Positions 42,344 to 50,874 of a DNA stretch of 64,000 nucleotides are shown here, piece by piece (positions within the stretch are counted from its first letter, which is position 1; each line of letters starts with the position of its first letter). The stretch is from Asparagopsis taxiformis (taxonomy: Eukaryota > Rhodophyta > Florideophyceae > Bonnemaisoniales > Bonnemaisoniaceae). A program made the position numbers and the translations under genes. A model generated the notes under the pieces. The model had not been told where the DNA came from, did no database searches, and worked only from the letters and a program-made list of their open reading frames with translations. The stretch spans positions 1 through 64,000 of the forward strand of contig JALQPE010002243.1 of assembly GCA_030407315.1 (NCBI GenBank), written 5' to 3'.

Positions 42344-42554
42344 TGTCATACCGCCTGGCGGTCCTCTCAATCTGAGCCGTGTCGCTTCCCTATTGGGTAC
42401 CTACTTAAGGGATGTGCCAATCACAAGGCACCAGCCAACTGGGCGTGTTTCCTCCCATTGGGACTAGCACAAGGCTGTAAATACCCTACTCGGGCCTATC
42501 GGCCCCGGCCAAGACCCCACAGGGGACAAATTTCTAACTTAAGCTGATCAGCTG
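42344..42554 (+). repeat. Partial C-like LTR, interrupted
   Basis: It starts TGTCATACCGCCTGGCGGTC and follows the LTR of element C at clearly lower identity, including CTATTGGGTACC, GGGATGTGCCAATCA and CTATCGGCCCCGGCCAAGAC. It stops in CTGATCAGCTG, where an inverted D-like LTR end begins. It is the outermost layer of the nest. Confidence 0.8.
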
Positions 42555-42616
42555 TGTAGGACCAGCAGGGATGGCGATCCCTAAGGGAGTTCTAGAATTG
42601 CTAGCCAGGGCGAGGT
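42555..42616 (-). repeat. Fragment of a D-like LTR, inverted
   Basis: TGTAGGACCAGCAGGGATGG and CTAAGGGAGTTCTAGAATTG are the reverse complement of the end of the D-type LTRs (see 61,275-61,327 and 15,525-15,566). Only 62 bp are visible before element B begins at 42,617. The rest of this older insertion should lie beyond the right edge. Confidence 0.75.
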
Positions 42617-42867
42617 TGTAGTATACGTGGCAATTCCGAAATTGCAAATATTTACGATTTCCGCGGAATTCGAATTTCGGCGGACACGACCGGCGACAGC
42701 AATGCACGAACATTGCTGGCGCATGCGCGCGCGCAACCATCACACGTGTGCAACGAACGTACTGGCAACGGCCAACGGACCAACGGGTCCCTACGTGCGA
42801 CCCACAAGGTCCTTTCCCATTCGGGGACGTTACGAGCAGTGTTTACACTGTAAAGCGATGCCATCGT
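42617..42867 (+). repeat. 5' LTR of element B, first part (rest at 55,330-55,740)
   Basis: It starts TGTAGTATACGTGG, as in element A. The break falls at GCCATCGT, and the homologous text of A continues at 55,330 with GGCTATATAGG. The combined length is 662 bp against 663 bp in A. The insertion of C lies 9 bp upstream of the TATATA at 55,333-55,338. Confidence 0.92.
42863..42867. repeat. Target-site duplication of element C, left copy (ATCGT)
   Basis: ATCGT precedes the 5' LTR of C and is repeated directly after the 3' LTR at 55,325-55,329. A 5-bp duplication is typical of Ty3/gypsy integrases. Confidence 0.95.
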
Positions 42868-43550
42868 TGTCGTACCGCCTGGCGGTCCTCGCTGATCGAG
42901 CCGTGTCGCTTCCCTATTGGGTACCCACTTACGGGATGTGCCAATCAGAAGGCACCAGCCAACTGGCGTGTTTCCTATACTTAGGACCAGCTATGGCTGA
43001 CAAATAACCCCACCCGGGCCTATCGGCCCCGGCCAAGACCCCACAAGGGGCAAATTTTAACTTAGGCTGATCAGCCATACATTACAATGTAAGCCTATTG
43101 GCAATGACCTCGCGGGTAGGCGAGCGCCAGTAATTGGGTTCTGATTGGTCACTAACTGGATATTTATTCCTAACCACTAACCCTAGCTTACAGTAGACTT
43201 AGTATAAAACGGCCACTGGAATAGCCAGTAGGCACGGTTTCTAGAGTAACGTAAACTCAAGTGGAATTACGACCCACAGGAACAGTGTTCGCATACCTAT
43301 TGTTCAACCCCTCTCCGGGAAAACCTTAGGGTTAGCCAACAGCTCGACGGATTACGTCATCTTGCTCCATTAATACGCATCTCGCGTGAGCGCTATAATC
43401 GCACAACCCCCTCCGGGTAGCGATCCCTTCTCTCTCACGAGACTACCCGCCGGGTACCTATAAGGTTCATCTGCTCTACCACTTCCTCTACCGAGGCTCG
43501 GGACACCTGTCGGGTGGTTTGCCGCTCTAGCGGATTTTCTACCTGCTACA
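42868..43550 (+). repeat. 5' LTR of element C (683 bp)
   Basis: It begins TGTCGTACCGCCTGGCGG and ends CTACCTGCTACA. A TATAAAA box lies at 43,203-43,209, a likely promoter position with transcription starting shortly after. Several CCC-n-GGG words occur, for example CCCCTCTCCGGG and CCCCCTCCGGG. Confidence 0.95.
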
Positions 43551-43551
43551 T

Positions 43552-43569
43552 TGGTCTCTCGACCTAGAA
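43552..43569 (+). other. Primer-binding site of element C
   Basis: TGGTCTCTCGACCTAGAA lies one base after the LTR end and is identical to the sites of A, B, D and the 14.2-kb relic, although the LTRs of these families differ. Confidence 0.88.
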
Positions 43570-43627
43570 CCTTGTACCCTCTGGTAAGTCTCTTTGAGAG
43601 AAATTTTCCTTCACAATCATCTTCACG

Positions 43628-45553
43628 ATGCCTCGTAACCCTACAGCGGGACCCTCTAGTGAGGACATAGCGCCTGCCAGCGACTTATCCGATTCGGATC
43701 TGATCGCCGAAGAAGGCGTGGTGATTAACACCCTGCAAGACCGAGCCGACCGAATCTTCAACGAACGGTTGGAAGAGTTCAAGGCTGAATTCAGCTCCGT
43801 CGTCGAGAAGACTGTTCAAGACCGCAGGGCGGAAATCGTAGACGCTACGGTCGAAACCGTCATGGAACTGGTCGAGCCAAAGCTGATGGCCGCCAGCCGA
43901 GAAGCCACCCAAGATCGGGACGCCGAGTTCCTAGTGGAAACCTGGAATCAGGTCAAAGCCGAATTCGCTAAGCGCGTGTCCCTTTTGGAAACTCGTCTGG
44001 AGGAGCTTTCGATTCACGGCTTTAGTGCCAGTCCATTAGGACAACAGGAGTTTCCTGCTCGCCGCAGCCGACCGGCTGACTTCCCTGACCCTACATCCGG
44101 TAGGGAGGAAGAAGAAGATCCCCGATTGGATCAAGTCGCGGAAGCAACACGACACCTGTCGGACCGTGTCGACGCCCTCGCCGAATCACTATCCCAAACA
44201 GGGAATATCTCTCGCACGAGACAGCACACTCGTGCCACCGGATCTATACCGGAAAATCCCTCGTGGGATGATGAAGAAGGACCTCTTGAGGAAGGCTTAG
44301 TGCCTTTGAAGGCCCGCGAACCCGCGTTCGACCTAGTGGTCTCCTATCGGTACTACCGACTCAAGAACAAGTCTCTAACGACTGATACCCCAATGGGTAA
44401 ATCAAGAAGCTTGTATAAGCTAACGGAGAAGATCCGTAATTTCAACGCGTCATTCACGCCGTTCGATGGTACGGAACCCATCGATATCCTCCGGTTCCTC
44501 GCGGAATTTCAAGATGCATGTGATTCATGCGGAGTCTCGGAGGGAGAAGCTACCAAGTTACTCAAGTATTTCCTGGAAGGAGAACCTCAACGGTTTATCG
44601 CCGCTGAGGCGCGAAAGCGCAAGCTTCTCAACCATCTGCATCAGCAGATCACTTGGCCTCAAGCCGTTAACGCCCTTCTGGCCCGCTACGCAACGGACAA
44701 TGTCCTAGCGGACGCATATGACGCAGTAACGCGTATACGGCAAGGGCCGGATGAAGATGAAGCTGCATACGCAGACAGACTGCAGGACGCTGCTCTCCTG
44801 TGTGCGAACGTCTTCTCGGAAAGAGACTTGGTCAACTACTACCTCAAGGGCCTACGCCCAGAGGTTAAACACACCGTCAAGGTGACTATAGGCCGCAGTG
44901 GCGGAGAAGATTTCCTTGCTGTCCGTAACCTTGCTAAAGGACTCGGGGACTCTTTACGAGCATCGCTGCCCGCGAAACCTAAGGCCTACCCTACTCGGGA
45001 AATCGCGGATCGTAAACGCAAAGCGTTGCTCGCTACCGTACCCGGAGAACCGGCTGTGATACCGCGGACCCCGCCGCCGACCTTACCTTCCCCTACCGGG
45101 AATCCAATGGGCGCGCCAATGCAGGCCCCTACCCTAACGGGAGAACATCTTAAACTCGCTGAGAGTATGATCCCCGAAGGGGCTGTTACTTGGAGATGCT
45201 CTGGCTGTCGCCAACCAGGGCATGTGTTGTACACTTGCCCTTACCTACCACCCTCAGTGGGAATTTACTTCGCCTTTGCGAACTACGCTTACCAGCAAGA
45301 ACCGGAGCAGGTTATGCGCCGCCAACAGCGCCAGTCCAATCGGTTCAACCGAAAAAGGGATTACCCTAAAGCCGTGCTCCAACGGTCAAACCCTCCAACA
45401 CGCATGGTTGCGTTCGCCGATGACGAAAATCATCCCAAATTGGGCCCTCTGAGGCGAGACGTTTTAGAACGTAACGGATCTTCCGTAACGGCTCAAGACG
45501 TTGCCGACGCCCTAGACACTACCGACGACTCCGACACGTCGTCGGAAAACTAA
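43628..45553 (+). CDS. gag: gag of element C, 641 aa
   Basis: This encodes the structural polyprotein. The acidic N-terminus (SSEDIAPASDLSDSD) leads into helical, coiled-coil-like DRADRIFNERLEEFKAEFSS. The capsid core spans about residues 235-430, with FNASFTPFDGTEPIDILRFL and WPQAVNALLARYATDNVLAD. A CX2CX4HX4C zinc knuckle (CSGCRQPGHVLYTC) is at about 524-537. The C-terminus is acidic (DTTDDSDTSSEN). The stop TAA overlaps the pol ATG as TAATG (45,551-45,555). The frame is intact. It begins 58 bp after the primer-binding site. Confidence 0.92.
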   Translation: MPRNPTAGPSSEDIAPASDLSDSDLIAEEGVVINTLQDRADRIFNERLEEFKAEFSSVVEKTVQDRRAEIVDATVETVMELVEPKLMAASREATQDRDAEFLVETWNQVKAEFAKRVSLLETRLEELSIHGFSASPLGQQEFPARRSRPADFPDPTSGREEEEDPRLDQVAEATRHLSDRVDALAESLSQTGNISRTRQHTRATGSIPENPSWDDEEGPLEEGLVPLKAREPAFDLVVSYRYYRLKNKSLTTDTPMGKSRSLYKLTEKIRNFNASFTPFDGTEPIDILRFLAEFQDACDSCGVSEGEATKLLKYFLEGEPQRFIAAEARKRKLLNHLHQQITWPQAVNALLARYATDNVLADAYDAVTRIRQGPDEDEAAYADRLQDAALLCANVFSERDLVNYYLKGLRPEVKHTVKVTIGRSGGEDFLAVRNLAKGLGDSLRASLPAKPKAYPTREIADRKRKALLATVPGEPAVIPRTPPPTLPSPTGNPMGAPMQAPTLTGEHLKLAESMIPEGAVTWRCSGCRQPGHVLYTCPYLPPSVGIYFAFANYAYQQEPEQVMRRQQRQSNRFNRKRDYPKAVLQRSNPPTRMVAFADDENHPKLGPLRRDVLERNGSSVTAQDVADALDTTDDSDTSSEN

Positions 45554-45584
45554 TGACGGGGAGTGAGGTGTCGCACTCCCGTCA
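45544..45584 (+). promoter_or_regulatory. -1 frameshift signal, gag-pol of element C
   Basis: The gag frame reads TCG GAA AAC TAA. The heptamer GGAAAAC (45,544-45,550) is in the same phase and has the same sequence as in element B. The spacer is the 3-nt stop TAA. TGACGGGGAGTG (45,554-45,565) pairs with CACTCCCGTCA (45,574-45,584) over 11 bp with one bulged G and an 8-nt loop. Pol is in the -1 frame. Stop-restart at TAATG is an alternative route. Confidence 0.75.
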
Positions 45585-48141
45585 GGAGGTGGAGCGATTA
45601 CGCTACTCGGTGGACATCTCACCACAACCACCTCCGCAGGAAAAGGCTGCAACTCCCTCTAGGGACCAAAGTCTTTCCCAGACACCAACCCACTCGGGTT
45701 CCCCCACTGGGACTCGAACACCTAGGCCGAAAGCCTCATGCCTGCTTAAGGCCGCCCATTACGTAGTAATGGGTTCCATCGGACTCGATCCGTCAATTCT
45801 CACGCCCATGCGTATGGTGATGGACACCGGGTCCGGACCATCGGTCATCCATGAAAGGAGCTTACCCCAAAATTGGGAACAATTCCAAGTCCCTACGGGG
45901 AAGGTTCCGCAACTAGCCGATGCTAACGGCAATCCTCTTCGGATAAAAGGCAAGATAATACTGTCCTTACAGTTAGGCCACAAGTCCTTTGAGGAAGAAT
46001 TCTTCGTCGCGCCTAAGTTGGCCGTACCCCTCATTTTGGGAACTGGGGCAATGAATACCCACGTAGACGCAATTAGGTGCCGGGCCCAACGAATTGATAT
46101 TCACGACGGCGGGTCGATAGCTATCCTAGTGATGTCGCCTACGCGTAAAACATCCCCTACCCTTTCGTGCTACGTGGATGCCTCGCGACCCTCTAATGGG
46201 ATTAACTTAGACCGCCAACCTCATGGCATTCGATTGTCACAAAGTGTGAATGTTCCTCCGCGGAGTCAAGTAACAACTACTGTTGTATGCGCCGGTGGCG
46301 GCTTGAGTATACTCTCTCCGAGAGATCGGATTCTTCACCGACATCGTGTCTCTATCCCGAATGGGGTTGCGGAAGTCATCCCGCGACAGGAATTCCTGAC
46401 TATATTAACTAACTTGGGTACATCCGACAAGTACCTCCCTAAAGGGACAATTATAGGCCATGCCCTTCGGGCACCCGAACGGCCAATGCGCCCCATGGCT
46501 CTCAGCCGTTCTACCCCTTCCTCCCAAGAGGCCTCCACGATGGTGACTACTCTCCACCGGGAGCAAAAGGCCGAGGCCACCCAACCACCAAGCTGGAAGC
46601 AAGAAGTCTCTCTGGACCACCTTGGTCAAATCCCGTTGAGGGAACGCATCCTTAGCATGCTATCTCGACACGAGTCTATGTGGGATGGATCCCTAGGGGA
46701 CATCCGCGCTACGGAACACCGAATCGACATAGTCGAAGGGAGCAAGCCTAGACGGCAACAACCCTACCGGATGGGACCCGCTCGCAGAGAGATTGCCCGT
46801 AAGGAAATAACCAGCATGCTGGAAAAGGGAGTGATCGAACCGTCGACCTCCGAATGGGCTAGCCCAGTGGTTCTTGTCCCGAAGAAGGATGGTAAATTAC
46901 GCTTTTGCGTCGACTATAGGGGTCTTAACGACATCACTGTCAATGATGTGTACCCCCTTCCACGAATGGATGATTGCATTGACTCCCTCGGAGATGCTCA
47001 AATATTCACCACATTGGATTGTAATTCTGGCTATTGGCAGATTCCTGTTGCACAGGACGACCGTGACAAAACGGCATTCACCTCCCACTTGGGGACATAT
47101 CGCTTCAAGCGTTTGCCTTTTGGCTTAAAGAATGCTCCGGCAACGTTTCAGCGTGCCATCGACATTATTCTTAGCAGCGTTCGCTGGCAGACCTGTCTGA
47201 TTTACTTAGACGATGTGATCGTATTCTCTCGGGACGAGGCCGAACATCTCCACCATGTGGACCAAGTACTCTCCCTCCTACGGGAAGCAGGTGTCACCCT
47301 GAAGTTGACAAAGTGTCATTTCTTCGAAAAGAAGGTTGATTACCTGGGACATGTCGTGATGCCAGGAAAGCTAGCTGTTGCACAGAACGCCACTTCGGCT
47401 ATCGCTGACGCGATCTTTCCGCAAACGCCTACGCAAATGCGATCCTTCCTCGGAAGCTGTGGCGTCTTTCGACGATTCATCAAAGGGTATGCCGCAATTG
47501 CGCACCCCTTGAACGAAATGCTGACCAAAGACAGCCTCCCTAAATTCGGGAAAGAACCTCCTACCGAGGACCAACGCCGCGCGTTCAACGCTCTCAAAGA
47601 GGTCATGACCAAGCCGCCGATACTGGCTCTACCCAAGTTGGGTCAACCCTACACCGTAGACACGGACGCGTCCGCATACCAAATAGGATGCGCTCTGCTT
47701 CAGCAGCAAGGGGAAGAGAACGACCTCAAGCCAATTGGCTATTGGTCGCGGACCTTGACTAAACCTGAAAGAGGTTACTCCCCTACGGAGCGTGAATGTC
47801 TAGCCGTCGTATGGGCTGTCACTATCCTACGTCCATACTTGGAGCAAACAAAGTTTGTAGTCCGGACGGACCATAACGCGCTACGTTGGCTCATGAATAT
47901 CAATGACCCTTCAGGGAGACTATGCCGCTGGCGCCTCCGACTTGCGGAATTTGACTATCAAATAGTCTACCGACCCGGTCGGGTTCACCAACTACCAGAC
48001 GCCTTTCGCGTGTTGAGACTAACGGCGAGACGCCCGTCACTATTGACGATGAAATACCAACTCTGTTGGCCACGCACGCACCGCAAGGTGAAACATCCGT
48101 TGATGACGACACAGATGTCTGGTTCTACGACCTTTCTCTAG
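45553..48141 (+). CDS. pol: pol of element C, first part: protease, reverse transcriptase, RNase H
   Basis: The protease has the expected MDTGSG (Asp91). RT contains WASPVVLVPKKDGKLRFCVD, TLDCNSGYWQIPVAQDDRDK, FGLKNAPATFQRA and YLDD at 551-554. RNase H has DTDASAYQIG near 702 and RTDHNALRWLM. The usual LPDALSRV-like link is reached as LPDAFRV. A 1-nt loss near 48,005 then moves the frame, and the last 50 residues are out of frame until the stop at 48,141. A second shift in the C-run near 48,165-48,180 returns the sequence to the integrase frame. The 862 codons seen are thus a truncated Pol. If expressed, it would enter by the -1 shift at 45,550. Confidence 0.92.
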   Translation: MTGSEVSHSRQEVERLRYSVDISPQPPPQEKAATPSRDQSLSQTPTHSGSPTGTRTPRPKASCLLKAAHYVVMGSIGLDPSILTPMRMVMDTGSGPSVIHERSLPQNWEQFQVPTGKVPQLADANGNPLRIKGKIILSLQLGHKSFEEEFFVAPKLAVPLILGTGAMNTHVDAIRCRAQRIDIHDGGSIAILVMSPTRKTSPTLSCYVDASRPSNGINLDRQPHGIRLSQSVNVPPRSQVTTTVVCAGGGLSILSPRDRILHRHRVSIPNGVAEVIPRQEFLTILTNLGTSDKYLPKGTIIGHALRAPERPMRPMALSRSTPSSQEASTMVTTLHREQKAEATQPPSWKQEVSLDHLGQIPLRERILSMLSRHESMWDGSLGDIRATEHRIDIVEGSKPRRQQPYRMGPARREIARKEITSMLEKGVIEPSTSEWASPVVLVPKKDGKLRFCVDYRGLNDITVNDVYPLPRMDDCIDSLGDAQIFTTLDCNSGYWQIPVAQDDRDKTAFTSHLGTYRFKRLPFGLKNAPATFQRAIDIILSSVRWQTCLIYLDDVIVFSRDEAEHLHHVDQVLSLLREAGVTLKLTKCHFFEKKVDYLGHVVMPGKLAVAQNATSAIADAIFPQTPTQMRSFLGSCGVFRRFIKGYAAIAHPLNEMLTKDSLPKFGKEPPTEDQRRAFNALKEVMTKPPILALPKLGQPYTVDTDASAYQIGCALLQQQGEENDLKPIGYWSRTLTKPERGYSPTERECLAVVWAVTILRPYLEQTKFVVRTDHNALRWLMNINDPSGRLCRWRLRLAEFDYQIVYRPGRVHQLPDAFRVLRLTARRPSLLTMKYQLCWPRTHRKVKHPLMTTQMSGSTTFL

Positions 48142-48340
48142 CAAGAGCTCAAGCAAATGGAACTTCACCCCCCAGGGTACCCCCGTCTTAACGACTCATC
48201 CGCAAACGGAAAACTACTGCCCGATAACTCTCCAAGAGTGGCTCGAAGAGCAACGAACAGACGACTTCTGTCAACAGGCCCTGGCCTCGCAGAAGTCTGA
48301 CTCTCTCTTCTTCGAAGATGAAGACGGTGTCCTTTGTAGG

Positions 48341-50566
48341 ATGTCCAGACTGGATGGGTCATCCCAAATCGTAGTACCTAAAGCCTTACGGCAACGTCTA
48401 TTGACGATGTGCCACCACGGCATATTGGCAGGACATCCTGGTCAGAACCGCATGTACGACACGATGCGCCTATCGTACTATTGGCCTGCAATGGCTGCGG
48501 ATATAACCGGAACGGTTGAACGCTGTTCAGCGTGTGCGAGAAACCGATTACGGTTGCGCAAACATGCGAGTACCCTCCAGCTGTTCCCAGCTACCACACC
48601 ATTGGATGACGTTGCAATTGACCTCCTCGGTCCTCTACCTCGTACCAAGAAAGGTAACGTGCACCTACTGGTGATTTCGTGTCGCTTTACCAAGCTAACC
48701 CAGGTGGTTCCGCTGCGAAGCATTACGGCTTACCATGTGGCAGTAGCCTTTTGTACACATTGGGTGTTTAAGTATGGTCCTCCACGGACATTACTATCCG
48801 ATAACGGTCCGCAATTTGCGTCGAAGTTCTTCCAGGCTGTCTGCCTCCAGTTAGGAACGAAGAACGTCTTCACGACGGCTTACCATCCCCAGACAAATGG
48901 GCAAGTCGAACGGTATAACCGTACTCTATTGAGCATGCTACGTAATTACGTCAATGATAACCAGGACGACTGGGATGTCTACGCATCAGCGTTAACCTAT
49001 GCGTACAACACGCACGTGCATCGCACAACGGGAACTACACCCTTCGACCTCATACTAAGCCGACCTCCACCGCCATATGCGACACACCATTCGGTGAAAA
49101 GGAGGGCAACGCCAGACGCGTTCACGAAGCAAGACTTCTTACGCCGTATTACGGATACCATTGATATGGCAGGTAAACGCCTTCACAGCGCGCAAGCACG
49201 CTACAAGCGTAACTTCGACCGGTCAATCCGGAAGTCTAAACGACTCATCACTACCGATGATTACGTTTATCTGGATAATCCAGAAGTCCGTGAACGGAAC
49301 AAGCTAACTCCAATAGCTCAAGGTCCCTATAGGGTTATCCGTGCCGGACGGCGAACGGTTTACATCGACCGCGATGGTATCACCGAAAAGGTTAGTCTCG
49401 ATAGAGTTGCACTCGCTCCGCGACCAACCGAGGAACCAACCTTACCACCTCGGCTACATGCCGCTAACGCACAAGCGTCACCATCAGGTGCAGATGCCCT
49501 CGCGCCAAATACACAATCACGCCAACCGACGGGCGACGGCCAACAATACGCGCCAAACGAATCACTTCCGCAAACTCCTAATCAGGAATACCCCTTCAGG
49601 GATCAACCATCGTCTCCACGACAACCTACAATTAGGATAACACCTGAAGGTAGTGGTTTGGGACAAACCACCCTTCAGGAGGGGGCCCCCGACGCTGTGC
49701 GCGTAAGCAAAAATTTCGCAACACCCTCTCGGGATGAACCTTGTAGTCTTTCACCTTTTGGTAACTCACCCACAATTGGGAACGACGCACACGACCCAAG
49801 TCGTTCACCCACACAGCCGGTAACTACCAACCGCAATCGCACACAATTGCGAAGAAGTCAACAAAGACGCCACGACAACTCTGCCAATGCAGACCAAGAC
49901 CAATACGTCAACCCTGACAGGGCTCTCCCGTCGCACAAGCGAGCAACTCGCCGAAGTATGGCAGGCACCGACGCCACAGACTCAGCCCCAAGGCATTTGA
50001 CCAACGCAAACGCGACCAGGCGACGCTCAATCAAAGCACGCATACAAACGCCGACTTCCCCTCAACGGGACGCGAACCCTCCATCGGGAGCCGAACTTCG
50101 CATAGCGAACCAAGCAAGTCAAGCACCCGCCCATTTGGCAAAACCCAAACCGGGTCGACACACTCGCTCAAGTGCGAAGAAGATAGCCACGGCAAACCCC
50201 GTAAGGTCTTTGGAAGCCACCCCCAATGGGGAACAAGAGAAAGCGCCACAGGGCACGCAGCCGAACTCGGAACGAGTAGCTCTCCCTGAAGGGACGAAGG
50301 AAACCCCAGAGGGAAGTAGCGACGCCGAACGCGCAACCTCAGAGGAGGAATATCCCATCGATGATCTCCTAGATTACGTCACTGACGACGACGGGGAACA
50401 ATGGTTCCTGGTGAAGTGGTATGGCTACCGAAAGCCGACATGGACGCAACGCGCGAACGTCCCCCCTGAATGGGCATCAAGGTACTTCCGTCGAAGACAA
50501 CACCGCGAAGGTGACCGGCAACCACGCCGAGCGCGCACGCGCAAACCCAAGAGAGGGAAGAAGTAG
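48341..50566 (+). CDS. Integrase with chromodomain of element C, separated from pol by frame breaks
   Basis: The frame is open upstream of the ATG at 48,341 to about 48,180, so that ATG is not the natural N-terminus. An HHCC zinc finger (CHHGILAGHPGQNRM ... CSACARNR) is followed by the DDE core (AIDLLGPL, LLSDNGPQFASKFF, AYHPQTNGQVERYNRT) and GTTPFDLIL. A long Pro/Thr/Asn-rich linker (about residues 365-670) leads to a chromodomain (DDLLDYVTDDDGEQWFLVKW, YGYRKPTW) and a basic tail. The chromodomain may direct insertion to particular chromatin, as known for chromoviruses. Confidence 0.92.
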   Translation: MSRLDGSSQIVVPKALRQRLLTMCHHGILAGHPGQNRMYDTMRLSYYWPAMAADITGTVERCSACARNRLRLRKHASTLQLFPATTPLDDVAIDLLGPLPRTKKGNVHLLVISCRFTKLTQVVPLRSITAYHVAVAFCTHWVFKYGPPRTLLSDNGPQFASKFFQAVCLQLGTKNVFTTAYHPQTNGQVERYNRTLLSMLRNYVNDNQDDWDVYASALTYAYNTHVHRTTGTTPFDLILSRPPPPYATHHSVKRRATPDAFTKQDFLRRITDTIDMAGKRLHSAQARYKRNFDRSIRKSKRLITTDDYVYLDNPEVRERNKLTPIAQGPYRVIRAGRRTVYIDRDGITEKVSLDRVALAPRPTEEPTLPPRLHAANAQASPSGADALAPNTQSRQPTGDGQQYAPNESLPQTPNQEYPFRDQPSSPRQPTIRITPEGSGLGQTTLQEGAPDAVRVSKNFATPSRDEPCSLSPFGNSPTIGNDAHDPSRSPTQPVTTNRNRTQLRRSQQRRHDNSANADQDQYVNPDRALPSHKRATRRSMAGTDATDSAPRHLTNANATRRRSIKARIQTPTSPQRDANPPSGAELRIANQASQAPAHLAKPKPGRHTRSSAKKIATANPVRSLEATPNGEQEKAPQGTQPNSERVALPEGTKETPEGSSDAERATSEEEYPIDDLLDYVTDDDGEQWFLVKWYGYRKPTWTQRANVPPEWASRYFRRRQHREGDRQPRRARTRKPKRGKK

Positions 50567-50874
50567 AGTAACCCCACAGGGATAAGAACCTAACAAGGTA
50601 CCCACTGGGTGGAGCTACCAAACCTCGGAGGGTCAAGCCAAAAAGGGCGCACTTTATCACCGCCAACCGGAGCCACTGTGGAAATTTAGATTTCAGGAAA
50701 TGAAAAAAATTGACCAAAAAAGGGTTTCAACAAACAAATCCGCACGTCAGCGTGATGATGCATCTTTAATGTACCTCAGAGGTGCCTCAGGACTACCTGA
50801 TGAACAATGGCGCAACGCAAAAGCGTGTTCAAACTACCGTTAGAGGTTATTCTCCCAAAGGCAATTGCCAGTCC
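50567..50874. other. Spacer between integrase and antisense ORF of element C
   Basis: No gene. It holds CCCCACAGGG (50,572), CCCACTGGG and an A-rich run near 50,700. The sense and antisense ORFs converge here, 308 bp apart. Confidence 0.5.

Noticed and set aside
43628..50566. Endogenous retrovirus with env gene
   Set aside because: No envelope-like ORF with signal peptide and membrane anchor follows pol on the sense strand. The extra ORF is antisense and soluble-looking.
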